DNA of 60,000 nt from Polytrichum commune (GCA_950295325.1 OX485806.1:24864001-24924000); one strand, 5' to 3'; positions 23,780 through 35,300 are shown, counted from the stretch's first letter. Program-made: numbers and translations. Notes: generated by a model not told the origin, from the letters alone.

Positions 23780-25129
23780 AGGGTTATTTGAGATCATAAA
23801 GTGTTGGTTTTGGTACCATTCGGGTCTTAAATCCATGCAAAAGTATTAGTGTTGCTTTTTTTTATATACAAAAGATTAATGTATCATCAATGTGGTAGTA
23901 GGATGTTATTAACCTATATAATGGCTCATGGTGTACAAACATTCTTTCATCTTGTGATACCCATCAAGTATCAATGCATGACTACTGCACCGATTATCCC
24001 AAATAGTTATCCCAATTAGTGTGCGTTATTATTTGGAGTTACACAATGCAATGTCTTCTTCTTCTTTGGCACAAATTGAAGAATCAATTGCAAGAAAGGA
24101 ACCCAAGCACAACCACCTTGGGAGAACCAGCGCAAACCAAGGGGGGATCAAGAAATAGTACCCATCTGCGGCCTAACCTTCCACGTGACTACTAAGTTAC
24201 TCCGGGTCACAATAAGACCTTGACCCCCCAAGTTGAATCAAATCCGTTAAGAATGTTGTGATACCCATCAAGTAACAACGTATGCTTCGAATTACGATCC
24301 AACCTCGTTGTGCACATAAAGTCGGGGTTAGGGGATGTAACCGTGTGATAATTCACTAATTTTGTCAATGATGTTTGGATTCAATTGACCCGAACATTGA
24401 CTTGGACTTAATAAGGATTCTCTCATCTTGTCAAGTGTCAATGATCTAATCGGTTGTCTAATTGGACAACTATATTTGGGGAGCAAGCATGGTCAAGTAT
24501 ACGGAAAAAGTGTTTCGGGGCACTAAAACCATAATGTTTCTGGTCAAACGTCTATAAGTAGTAACAAATTGTTGTTTAAATTGGATTTTTCTTCTTCTCA
24601 TGGTGTTCTTTATTGTTGTGTTAGGTACTCAATTATAGAATTTGAAGATGAGATCTTTAGAACTTATCATAAAAAGTATTGCTAAAAAGGTAATGCCTAG
24701 AGCTGGTTTTCGATGTAAATTTTATGACCTTGAATATTTTTAAGTTGGATTTTTTCTTTCATATTCCTTGAATTCATTATAACTTGAGGGCACCATTACA
24801 AAGGTTTGTAGAAAACATCAATTTCGTGCAATTTTAACATGTTTAATTTTATTTAAGACAATTACGTATTTGATATATCTACTTCCACACTACTTGCACC
24901 ATCTTGACAACTATGTAGACTTTTCTTGAAACATGTTTTCCAAACATAAATTGCTTGGTTTTGTAGATCAAGGTGCTTCCAAATGTTCACGATTTTTTTG
25001 CAATCTTCAAAGTTGGTAACATGGTTTTAAATCACTTTCACTTAAACCTATCCAAGGTGATAAAGTTGCATACTTGACCGTGCTCGTGCCCTTCGAGTGG
25101 GTACATGATCTGGTGCGAACTGAAGATTT
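23780..25129. other. Intergenic DNA with one direct repeat pair
   Basis: TTGTGATACCCATCAAGTA occurs at about 23953 and 24259. Otherwise no gene or element was recognised. Confidence 0.4.
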
Positions 25130-25780
25130 GACACCCAAAAAGAGTTATGTTCAAAAGGGATCAGACTACATGCTCAAAAGTTGTTAAATATTCTCGACTC
25201 AACAATCAATGAAATTGGAGGGACCTATAACAATGATAACAAAGTCTTCACTTTGACTTATGAATAAGATATTCACATAGGCTCTTAAAATGAAATGAGC
25301 AAAATGGTTATGGACATGGACGGCACCATGGGCCTTGGCTTGGTGGTTAGGGCTCATGGCCCCCAATGAGGAGGTTGTGGGTTCTATTCCCCATGCCGGC
25401 GTGGTGCTCACCACCTTAGTCCACCCAACTATGGTGGGGGGTCCTTGGACCTTGTTGTATGGGTACCTCAAAGCCCTTTGGGGGGATACCATGTCCGGTA
25501 TCTTCAAGGCACTAGTGGCTAGCTAGGAACTAGTTTAGTGTGTCACTATAGTGCCCATCCTCGAAAGGGGAGAGTAGTATTGCCCCAATGTCCCCTTGTC
25601 CAGTGGGCATCGGGTCATTGACATTACGAACGGACACTTTATTCACGCCGGCCCCTTGCAAGAAAAGAGACCGGAGTTTCTATCTATCTATCTATGGACA
25701 TGGACTAAATTCGCTATTCATCTCAAGTTGATTACACGTGTCGCATCCTTCCACAAGTGGGTACATAGCTACCACTATAA
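25130..25780 (+). repeat. Dispersed repeat family G, copy 2, interrupted by a SINE
   Basis: The two parts, 25130-25309 and 25706-25780, align with uninterrupted copies at 16960-17230 and 46145-46390. Where those read GCAAATGGCTGCGGGCATGA then TTTGAAT..., this copy reads GCAAAATGGTTATGGACATG, then the SINE and a repeated duplication, then CTAAATTCGC. This is an empty-site comparison within one window. Confidence 0.7.
25322..25693 (+). mobile_element. Complete tRNA-derived SINE (family S1) with 12-bp target duplication
   Basis: The head contains a box A match TGGCTTGGTGG (about 25336-25346) and a box-B-like GGTTCTATTCC (25380-25390), the internal RNA polymerase III promoter of tRNA-derived SINEs. 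The 3' end is a (TCTA)n tail. ATGGACATGGAC is repeated perfectly at 25310-25321 and 25694-25705. Length 372 bp, at the long end for a plant SINE of the Au type. The perfect duplication points to recent insertion. SINEs borrow LINE enzyme; see the finding on shared 3' motifs. Confidence 0.88.
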
Positions 25781-25789
25781 ACATACAAA

Positions 25790-25950
25790 TCATGGGTAAA
25801 TCGTCATATGTCACTAGAAAATCTGCAAATCTATCACAGTGATCAAACTTATAAAATATTCTCACCAACGAAGAACGAATACCAAGGACTCATATGCCGG
25901 TAGTGTGAATGAAAACCATTTAAGGTCCACACACATTAACCGATGCCTAC
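25790..25950 (+). repeat. Fragment of the 332-bp dispersed repeat
   Basis: ATGTCACTAGAAAATCTGCAAATCTA...CCAAGGACTCATATG matches 14180-14300 and 14510-14610. Confidence 0.6.
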
Positions 25951-26126
25951 ATTATTGCTAAACCACTCTATCCACTCCGTGTGTTGGGCTTGTAGGCCAC
26001 GTGACAACAATCTTCAAGTTGGGAAATGTGCTTGAAATGGTGCATGTGCTTAACAATAAAATCGTCGTCTCCATGGACTAGCATGAGAGAGCATGGACGG
26101 CACTTACACATCCCACCAAAAAGTTA

Positions 26127-27001
26127 CACTAAGGGCCACTTCACACACGAGACTGAGAGCCCGTGAACATTACACTTCAAGTGCTCTCATTGGTGGAAAA
26201 GGCGGAGCCGGTCCAAGTTTGCTTCACACTACACTTGAGGGACCAACGGACTATGTGAATGGAAGATGGATGTAAAGTCTACGTTCATTCCTACATGGCA
26301 TCCAATGGATCATGTTTCATGGTCACTTGAATTATTCTCAAAAATCACCTCTTGGAGGTAGGCCTAACACAAAACCGGGAGACCATGGCACTCCGAACGT
26401 TTACAACCGTAGATTTATTCTATTTTATCATGTGTGAGGGCCCGCATCAATAGACATTTTTTGAAATACCGTTTAATTAAGGGACCGGTCACATATGACT
26501 TCACACTACACTTGAGGATACGTGACCACACTACATAATTTTGGAGGTGATTTGGGATACCCTTTGGACACTTTCTTTTGGGCTATCACAATTTCATGGT
26601 CACTCTTAGGCTCATGTGTGAAGTGGCCCTAAATGTGACATTTCGTGTCACCAATTCCAATCGTCTTGCTCGACACTAATTGTAAACCGTGGTATAGAGT
26701 CACCAACACTAAATGTTAACCCAACGTTATTTATCATTCCTTATAAATTGTTTTGGGGGATTACAGGTTTACAATGTTGCAATTACTGTCACTGACCAAG
26801 AGAGTTTTCATCCAAATTTCAGTCATCCATGAGAATATTTCATCGCAAGTTGCTGGCGAGAGAAGGTAGGGTTTTGGCCAATGGATGAACTCATCCGTCG
26901 TTCATGACCGTGTTTGTTCACTTATTTGTACGAAGTGTCATCCAAAAAGTTACCGTCGTGGCGTTCAATACCATATATGACACTAAATATCATATTTAGT
27001 G
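26127..27001. mobile_element. TA-flanked MITE (family E, copy 1), split by a PIF/Harbinger MITE
   Basis: Removing the PIF-type MITE at 26133-26629 and one TAA restores TACACTAAATGTGACATTT..., the left end of family E. The right end is CATATTTAGTG with TA outside (27002-27003); TA also precedes the left end (26125-26126). The restored length is 375 bp, against 377 and 378 bp for copies at 33006-33382 and 55572-55949. Ends of the type CACTAAATAT with TA duplication fit a Tc1/mariner-like origin. Confidence 0.85.
26133..26629 (+). mobile_element. PIF/Harbinger MITE, family A, copy 1
   Basis: Ends GGGCCACTTCACACACGAG and inverse CTCATGTGTGAAGTGGCCC, with TAA at 26130-26132 and 26630-26632. 497 bp. 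It lies only 6 bp inside the end of the family E element. Related copies at 45495, 47617 and 48514. Confidence 0.9.
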
Positions 27002-27003
27002 TA

Positions 27004-27656
27004 GCATCCGCCACACTAAACATGACATTTAGTGGCATTCACTATTTGGAGTTACACAATTTTATATATTTCTACCATTGATGCAATTTCTTACCAAGGA
27101 AAGTTTTTAATGTTCTACACTCTAACCTCCCTAATGTCATGCTTGTGGCAACCAAAGTGCATGATATTGAGGAGGTTTGTAATGTTAACATGGATGAGTG
27201 ATAATAGAGACTCAGTGTAGCATGTGATACTTTGGAATAGCACAAAGTCAAGATTACCATAATGACAATGATCACAATGATGGCAACGTGATGCGTGCGA
27301 GTGTGTGGTTTGAATGCTTTGGTGGATAATTATAATGTCAAATCCTATGATATATGGGAGGGAATTGTGACAACAAGGAGGAGATTTAAACTGTGCACAT
27401 CCATTCCCTAGGGTTTAGGGATATAAGAGAGGGAGTGACATTACGGAGGTAAGGGTGTATGATGTCCAAGCAACCAATTTGACATTTTTTTGGGTAAAAC
27501 ATGAGATATACAGTAAAAATTTCTACCATTGCATAATTCCAAATGGTAAGGAACACTAAATACAATATCTAGTGTAGTCTTGTGTTGTGAAATTCTTCCA
27601 AACAACCATAGAAAAGTGGTATACGCCACGACACATACTCCGTTAGGTAGTATTAT
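27004..27656. other. Intergenic DNA, nothing identified
   Basis: Contains ACACTAAATACAATATCTAG near 27560, an isolated family-E-like end, but no complete unit and no gene. Confidence 0.4.
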
Positions 27657-27760
27657 AGTAAATATTATATTTACTGTCACATGGTGTTTTATGTCAATAC
27701 GGTAACTTTTCTATTGACATTGCTTATGAATAAGTTTACAAGTATTGTCATCCCAACACA
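27657..27760. repeat. Fragment of MITE family E
   Basis: GTAAATATTATATTTACTGT..., AATACGGTAACTTTTCTATTG and AAGTTTACAAGTATTGTCAT match 55572-55675 in order; the other half is missing. Confidence 0.6.
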
Positions 27761-28554
27761 TTTTTAGTTCATCCAAATGCCAATTATCGAAACAAAGTTC
27801 GGTAAATTATTATTCTCATTGATACCAAAATGAAAGGATTATTATTCTTGCATGATACCTGATCCCACATATTGCAGCCAAGGAGCTTAGTGAGGTGATG
27901 GAGCCTCAAGAAATCATTAAAGTATGGTTTTTATCCATTAGAGTTAGATCTTGATTATTTAATGCAAACCACTACTCATGACTTGTGTTGAGGGTTGGGT
28001 CTAGCTTTTTGAGCTTCACCTCCAAAAAAAGGTTGCCATGTAGACATCTATGTCATACTTGTGACTTGGGACCCCATGTGAACATGCTCTAAGTTACAAG
28101 GTAGACAACCCTTAGGGCACATGGAAAACATATGTTAGTGACCAGTGACCATGGTCACCGCTTTTGGAATTCTCTCATTGGTTGACAAATAGTGCATGTG
28201 CACTGGACCTCCCTTGATAAAGTTATAAATATCGAAAGTGCATGTGTGATGATTCTTTTAGCAATACCGAAAGTGTTGACAATGAAACAAATACACGCCA
28301 CTATAATCTATGGTTGGGATAATCCTCCCCAAAACCACTTTCTCCACCTCCAACTATACGGATTGAAGGGTCAAATGCAATTGATGATTACACACTTTTT
28401 AAGTCGAGTGCATGGCATTTGGTTTTGGGTTATGTGTTGGTTTTTGGTACGCCTCACTTATTTTAATCTACTTGGCAATAAATGTCACATTGTGTAATAG
28501 GTAGTCCACCATCATGCATGCACACAGTTAGTCTATTAGTGGGCTACGATTCAC
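27761..28554. other. Intergenic DNA, nothing identified
   Basis: The open frame at 28192-28497 has no recognisable domain. Confidence 0.4.
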
Positions 28555-28790
28555 AGTTACGTGTTGCTATAACCTTTTACCGACATTATCGTTTTCTCAC
28601 CAACTAAGTTATATCATATTCTTTGCAGTGCATACTAACTACTTATGTTATTTGGGTTAAGAACAATATTCTTAGTAATTGGTAACCCACACTAATTAGA
28701 CACAAAACGATAATGTCAGTAAAAGGATGTCGACCCTAATTTGGACTAACTCCATTTTGGTAACCCACACTAATTAGACACAAAAGTGTA
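28555..28790. repeat. Repeat family F, copy 2
   Basis: Shares GCATACTAACTACTTATGTT and ACCAACTAAGT with 17940-18250 and ends in CACACTAATTAGACACAAAA, which appears twice (about 28686-28706 and 28767-28787). The opposite end is missing or decayed. Confidence 0.6.
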
Positions 28791-30480
28791 GCCTTCGCTC
28801 CCTTCTTTCTTACCTTTTGTACTGCTTGGTACCTCCTTGTCTTCTTATACATCATGAACAAGCTCAAGGAATGCAAACTTTGCGTTCCAAGCAGCCATTT
28901 TTTTGGCTTTTTCCATTTGTGGAGAGGAAGGCTACAAGTTGGGTATTTTTGTTGAGAAGTTGGCTACAAATACATTCATAGAGGAGTTATTATTCAACTT
29001 TAACTAATAATATTTTAGTTTGAAGTGGCTACAATTGAGTTTTTTATTTCACCATATGTGGCAAACATGACATTCAAAATATAGTAAAGTTGGGCGATAA
29101 TTGAAATAATAGAGTGTAAATTTTGGCTATATTTCAAAAAATATTGTAGCACATTGGCGAAGTTGCTTTTCTAAAAACTAAATTTCCCTCAGTCCAGCTC
29201 TCTGCCGCATTTGTCATTAGTCGTAGATGAAAACCTCCAGGATACACTAAGTTCTAACATTAAAAGTTCAAAGCCACAATCAAAATTCAAGCCTCAGAGC
29301 ACAACGTTTACTCATGAAGGCACAACATATCAACTTATGAAGTCATAACACATCAAGCCCATGCCCTGCAATCCTTAGTACCAAGCACATCTACCCAAAT
29401 TCATACCTAATGCAACCAAGACATCAACCAAGACATCAACCAAGCTGACCATGTTCACCAAGATCTCAGGTGACCAAGATCAACAGCCTTCAGGTGACCA
29501 AGATCAACAGCCCTCAGGTGACCAAGATCGACCAGCAATCACCAAGATTGCTCAAACACACAACACACAAATGCAAGATTGATCAAACACAATGAGCAGA
29601 GATTGAACAACAATACCCTTCAGCAAGATTGAACAACAAGATTGAACAAACACAATCAGCAGGAAAAGACAAACTGAAATCATATAAAAGCTTGGGGGAT
29701 GGAGGGTTTTGAGTCTCCCAGATAGTAAGTTCAGTGGTTCCGCAAATCTCCATTGCAGGCTGCAGGTTGCACAATGCGGAGTACATGTTGCACAATGCAC
29801 ACAATCAAAGCTCAAAGCAGCACTCCTGGCTCCTTGCTCTCAGTGTCTCACTCCACCACTCCTCCCACTCCTTGCTCTCATGAATGAAACCCTCAACGGA
29901 TTGCGACAACACCCTCCCAAGACTCAAGAAGCAGGGTGAATGAAATGGGAATGGAATGTCTCCATTAGCCAATGAGATATTGCAGGTTCAACCCAAAGCT
30001 CAAAGGATGGCGATGAAAGCAGTAAGGAGGGCATAAGTTACTGGCGCCGAGGCTGTAATTAGTGCCGCAAAACAGGCGAATTACTGGAGAGTTGGCAGAA
30101 TTATTGGGCGAAACACTGGAGAGTGGGATTACATAGCTGGCGATGGAGTCGAAGTGGGGAGAGTGGCGGGGCGTGATGTGGCGCCACCTCAGAGGTCACA
30201 TTCGCGGCGAAGTGAGATGGCAGGGCGACACATCAAGCACGGCGGAGTTATCATGGTGCAGAGTGGCGAGGGTGGTGGGAGGCGAGTGGACAGAGTGGCG
30301 ACTGTCCGACTGGGAGGCGGCCCTAGACCCTTATAGCTTTTCGTCACCTCTGCTAACTTTTCGTCATGTGGCTATATTTAGCCACCCCAAAAAAGGCTGG
30401 TTCCAAGGGGAAAACAAATGCATGCAGAAAAATGGTGAAATAATTAAGGAAAACAAAGGACATGCAAACTAAGAAATCCT
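28791..30480. other. Unassigned segment with 24-bp minisatellite and a GC-rich part
   Basis: 29464-29535 holds about three units of CAGGTGACCAAGATCAACAG plus CCYT. 29580-29660 has repeated AGATTGAACAACAA phrases. 29960-30340 is GC-rich and strongly G-biased on the plus strand. Its open frames (for example 30143-30472) are compositionally odd and match nothing I know. GTGGCTATATTTAGCCAC near 30368 is a palindrome. A decayed gene or unrecognised element is possible. Confidence 0.35.
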
Positions 30481-31543
30481 AAGTTAACAACTTTGATTTT
30501 TTAATACATCTTGCTTGGGCGGTCCTCAATCTAAGATTCGTGTATTTAATTTATTCCCATAAATAGACCTTGAAAATTCTCCCCTAAAATATTACTTGTT
30601 ACAAGTACTTTAATAAAAATGGGTTTTCTATAGAATTTGGTATGTTATGAAATAATATGATTTTCATTGAAGCCGCAAGGGGTCTAGGTAGAACATCGTA
30701 TATACACCGTGCCAATATTTACTACATGTTTACTCCCCAATTGTATTGAAGAAAGCATAACATTATCCAGTTACGAGTGTAGGCTAGGTGGAGCTAGGAA
30801 TAAGTAAGATATTATTCGGAACTATATCATGCTTATTCTCTCTTACCGATAGATTCAACATGATAAATTCATGTGAAGCATTGTCATTGAATGTTATCAG
30901 AGTGGAATGGTTGATAGTAGTTGAATAATGTCATGAGGCTTGACACGAGAGCATCATGTAGTCTATAATAGCCATAGGAGGATTATGTTGGCAAACTATT
31001 CTAGGTGCCATACTATTTATGCCATGGGTCGCGCATATCGCCTTTCATTTGATAAACACAATCTTGGTGGGTGAGGTATCACAAAGGCGTTGACATTTAG
31101 CATGAAAGGGGATGAGATGGGTAGGAAAATGGCAGTTTCTTTTTCTCTTTAGTGATCACATACAATTGCCTTCCCATTTGTAGGTTGCCTTCCCATTTGT
31201 ACATTAGATTGAACCTAGAATTTTTTATACATTTTAAGCATGTAGTCCAATCTAACTAGAACACGTCTTTTTAAGATGCCCATTTTTAAAAAAAAAAAAA
31301 AAAAACTACAAACCTTGCCATACACCACTCAAATATAGGTATCCGATTAGGGAGAACGGCCACCTAAGGCCCATACACTTGAGGTCGACAATGAGTTGGT
31401 TTTGCAACCATTTTAACCGCACACGTGTATTTGATACAAAAACCTCGTCGCGAGAAGTTTACTATTTACCACACATGACTGCCACATGTGGGAGGGTTAT
31501 GTGTGGTTTTGAAGTGCAACTTGTTGCTTGATGAGTTAACTTA
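30481..31543. other. AT-rich intergenic DNA; A19 run at 31290-31308
   Basis: No gene or repeat boundary recognised. The A run has no identifiable retroelement body before it. Confidence 0.4.
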
Positions 31544-31937
31544 GGGCCGGTTTACACTACGGTGAAGAAGGCCTCCGGTCGGTCAAGAATGCTTGGCCAA
31601 GACATGGTTATATGAGGCAAATGGTGGATGTGCCGGAGAAGAATTAAAGGCAATAAAATATTTTTATTGAGTTGGGCTTCTCCGGAGGAGGAGTTTCTTG
31701 TCCAGCCTCTTGAGGCCGGACAAGAAACTCCTCCTCCGGAGATGCCCAACTCCAAAAAGTGCCACCATGTAGGCGGCCATGTCATTTTATCATCCATGAG
31801 AAAAGTTCACCACCATTGTTTTCTTCACCTAGTGTAAACACCCACCGGTCAAGAGTTGCATTTTCGACCAATCACAATTGAGAAACGCCCTTTTTTTCAT
31901 GACTGGTGGACTTCTCCACCGTAGTGTAAACCGGCCC
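31544..31937. mobile_element. PIF/Harbinger MITE, family B
   Basis: Ends GGGCCGGTTTACACTACGGTG and exact inverse, with TTA at 31541-31543 and 31938-31940. 394 bp. The centre is a nearly perfect palindrome (31671-31750), so the transcript would fold end to end. Its outer bases resemble families A and C. Confidence 0.9.
31671..31750. repeat. 39-bp-arm hairpin inside MITE B
   Basis: Arms 31671-31709 and 31712-31750 are inverse with two mismatches and a 2-base loop (TT). The arms contain CTCCGGAGGAGGAGTTTCTT. Such a transcript would be a good Dicer-like substrate (inference). Confidence 0.9.
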
Positions 31938-32112
31938 TTAGTGTTGGGTCTCTTGAATGGGCGAACATAGAAACCAACATGAGATTATCCTACATAACCA
32001 TTCAATAAATAAGAGAAATTTCATGTTTGGCCATCATTAGTTACATCCGGTGAAATCCGGTCATAGAAATTTTAGTCACATTCTTCGAAATTTTCCATTT
32101 GTCAACATGGTG

Positions 32113-32521
32113 CACGGGTAGATCACTCCATTGTCAAGTTGAACACCACGTGCGACCAAAAAAAATCTTCTTTTGGTAAGTTGCACCACCAAAATGGGTC
32201 AAAATTTCATCAAATGTTTTTCATGAGTAGATATACACAGTACCTATGACATAGTTAAAAGTGGTAACTAAATTTGATGATTTTTTTTTCCATAAAACAT
32301 ACCATTTCTAACTAGAATGACACAGAATTGAACTAAAAAAATTACTAAAAAAAATAAAGATGACTAAAAATTTCAAAAAAGTATACAAAACATACTATCA
32401 ATGGTTATGTATATGTAAAGTAAATATCATAAATTTTAAAATTATATATGGCATGTAATATAGGGGTAGCAGACTTTGTCCGCACGTGGTGTCAACTTGA
32501 CAATGAAGTGACCTCCCCGTG
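32113..32521. mobile_element. hAT-like MITE, family H1, copy c (short)
   Basis: Ends CACGGGTAGATCACT and its close inverse, with about 40 bp of inverted similarity including TTGTCAAGTT and CACCACGTGCG. A perfect 8-bp direct repeat ACATGGTG lies at 32105-32112 and 32522-32529. 409 bp; the inside is unlike copies a and b, so it is a different deletion derivative sharing ends. Confidence 0.9.
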
Positions 32522-32529
32522 ACATGGTG

Positions 32530-33003
32530 ACACCATTCACAAAAAAATCCAATGGTATAGTAGTACCATGGATTCGGACGTGCCTACAACTATAGGCACA
32601 CACACACACCTTTATTCCCTTGATGAGCAATGCTTGCAAATTGGAGGACACCCTTCATTGTATCATAGAAGTTATTCTAATATTCTTGAAAAGGGTGGTT
32701 GGTTGGTTGGTGCAACACAACCCATGTTTGGTGGCAGTGTAAATGCATTGAATGAGATGACGTGAGAATAATACGTACACATATATATGAACAAAAAGGA
32801 GAGCACAATTGAATCCGAAGAACCTTTCACAAGAATTTTTTTTTAAAGGAGTATTGCAAACAATGTAACGGAGACTAGTCTCCATTTGTTCAACCAAAAG
32901 CTCTAAGATTTGCAGCTTAGTAGAGGTACACATAAGGTCTCTTAAAGAGGGACAAAACCACGTGGGTTTCATCCTTCTTTGATGAAAGCTTTCTATGAAG
33001 AGC
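32530..33003. other. AT-rich intergenic DNA, nothing identified
   Basis: Short CA tract near 32598-32610 and a T run at 32837-32845; no gene. Confidence 0.4.
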
Positions 33004-33005
33004 TA

Positions 33006-33382
33006 CACTAAATATAGTGATATTTAGTGTCACCAATTCTAGTTCTCTTGCTCAACACTAGTTGTGAACCGCGGTATAGTGTCACCAACACTACCTGTTA
33101 ACCCGTCATCGTTTTGTTATTCCTTGTAAATGTTTTGGGGGATTATAGATTTACAGTGTTGCAAGTACTGTCACTTACCGAGTAAGTTTTCATCCAAATG
33201 TCAATCATCCATGACGATGTTTCATCACAAGTTGTTGTTAAGGGAAGGTGGGGTTTTGGCCAATGGATGAACTCATCCATCATCCATGACAAAGATTTGT
33301 TCACTTCATCATAAAAAGTGTTATCCAAAAAGTCACCGTAGTGGCATAAAATGCCATACGACATTGGATATCATATTTAGTG
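33006..33382. mobile_element. TA-flanked MITE, family E, copy 2
   Basis: Left end CACTAAATATAGTGATATTT, right end ATCATATTTAGTG, TA outside both (33004-33005 and 33383-33384). 377 bp. The centre has ATGGATGAACTCATCCAT, also in copies 1 and 3. Confidence 0.88.
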
Positions 33383-33598
33383 TAGTTCCATGCATTAATT
33401 CCAAATCTTATTACTGTATTCATGAGTTGAGAGCAAATGATGTGACCTTCTGCACGCAAGTGCTTATGTAACCATCGGTTAATGTGGTCATATGATACTT
33501 TTAGTTCATTTGATTTGGTTCTCAAGCCTCTACATATCCATGGCACTATTCATCGAACTTTACCCTACTTATTCTTTCTTACCAACAAATTCAACTTA

Positions 33599-34114
33599 GG
33601 GCCGTTTTACACCTAGAGGCCGGGCAAATTCCCCTTCAAGTCGATTGCATGAAATTTCAGCCCTTTTTGGGTTGGAGGTCGGCCTCAACTACACATTACA
33701 ATAAGATTATAACGGGGGCCCATTTTCCCATATGTAAAGGTCTTAGGGTCAAGAAGCCATGCCGATTCAATAAATCTAGCATAATCCAACGGATCTAGCA
33801 TTTTCTAGTATAGATATGTTTAGATTTCCATAAAATCCAACAGATCTAGTTCGTTAAAAAATCATATTTTATATAAAAAGTTATTTAAAATTGAAATTTG
33901 ACATTGGCCCTCTATTTTGGGTGCACCCAATTCAACGAGCTTGGGCCATATCAGAACATGCATTTTTTGATTGCAAAAATTTATACCACCAAATCGACCT
34001 GGCCTCTAGGTGTAAAGGGGTTGGGGCCGATTTCAGCCTGTTGGCCAATCACAAGTGAGGATTTCAAGCCTCTTACACAACGAATTGGTCTAGCCTCTAG
34101 GTGTAAAGCGGCCC
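33599..34114. mobile_element. PIF/Harbinger MITE, family C
   Basis: Ends GGGCCGTTTTACACCTAGAG and inverse CTCTAGGTGTAAAGCGGCCC, TTA at 33596-33598 and 34115-34117. 516 bp. The right terminus is present twice (34001-34017 and 34092-34108, GCCTCTAGGTGTAAAG), as if a second end had been duplicated or a sister element abutted and lost its outer flank. Confidence 0.88.
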
Positions 34115-34199
34115 TTAATAAACTCAGGTGAAACACTCTCACTGTCATTATCAAAACAAAAAGGCTAATAGCAACTATACAATATTATCTCAACTACCA

Positions 34200-35300
34200 A
34201 GAACAATCAACTGCCAGTTACAAATGAACCGGTTGAGTTTGATAAATAACTAGTTTAAATTGTAAACTTCAAAACTTATGGATCATTTAAAAATAAACTT
34301 ATAGAATATACCCCAATTCAATAAAGAAAAAACCGAATGATGTCAACACATACTAACCCGTTGGACTTGGATAGTTGATCGATTACACCCAAAAACCTCC
34401 CCGGGCACCGCCTCAGGCCATCTCTGCATGCAATGGTCCGAGATGACCCTAAACTCCCAGATAATAGTGGAGAAGTACCCAAACCAAACGGAGTGGTTGA
34501 TGGTTCCATTCCGAACTGTGAAATCTTCTCTCTATTTGACGGGAAAAACTAGCCAGGTGGTCAACCTCCTCCCATGCTCCAAAGCCATTTATGCCTGCCA
34601 TGTCATAATGCCCCTGCCACCACGCTAATCCAATAAACGCTTGTACACCCTTTTAAAGAAAGAATATACCCCAATTCAAGAAAGAAAAAAACCGAACGAC
34701 GTCAACACATACTAACCCGTTGGACCTAGACATTGACCGATTGTGCCCAAAAACCTCCTCCCTAGGCACCGCCGCAGACCATCTCTGCATGCAATGCTCC
34801 GAGACAACCCTAAACTGCCGGATGATAGTGAAAAGGTACCCACATTAAATGAAGTGGTTGACGGTTCGATTCCGAACTGTGAAATCTTCTCTCTACTTGA
34901 CGAGAAAAAACTAGCCAGGTGGTCAACCACGTCCCATGGTCCAAAGCCATTTTTGCCTGCCATGTCATAGTGCCCCTGCCACCACGCTAATCCAATAAAC
35001 GGCTGCACACCCTTTTAAAGAAACTTATAGAATATACCCCAAGTCAAGAAAGAAAAAAACCGAACGACGTCAACACATACTAACCCGTTGGACCTGAATA
35101 TTGACCGATTGTGTCCCAAACCCTCCCTCCCCAGGCACCGCCGCAGAGCATCTCTGCATGCAATGCTCCGAGACAACCCTAAACTACCGGATGATAGTGA
35201 AAAGGTACCCACATTAAATGAAGTGGTTGACGGTTCGATTCCGAACTGTGAAATCTTCTCTCTACTTGACGAGAAAAACTAGCCAGGTGGTCAACCGCGT
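34200..35300 (+). repeat. Three-unit tandem array of R1 tail plus SINE-like S2
   Basis: Units start with AATATACCCCAATTCAA or close variant at about 34305, 34672 and 35030 (steps of 367 and 358 bp). Units 2 and 3 are most alike. Each has AAAGAAAAAAACCGAACGA, GACCGATTGTG-type R1 sequence, then a SINE-like part with box A match TAGTGAAAAGG and box B GGTTCGATTCC 26 bases apart (units 2 and 3) and GTGAAATCTTCTCTCTACTT. The sequence before 34305 is the R1 head (GCCAGTTACAAATGAACCGG). The reading frames through it are conserved only because the units are recent copies. Confidence 0.7.

Noticed and set aside
28891-30450. Inverted ends of a larger element (CAGCCATTTTTTTGGC-like against GCCACCCCAAAAAAGGCTGG)
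   Set aside because: Similarity is limited to short T/A-rich words and no target duplication was found.
34865-34875. GGTTCGATTCC as part of a tRNA gene
   Set aside because: The boxes do not sit in a cloverleaf and the sequence is repeated with the SINE-like body; no intact tRNA gene.
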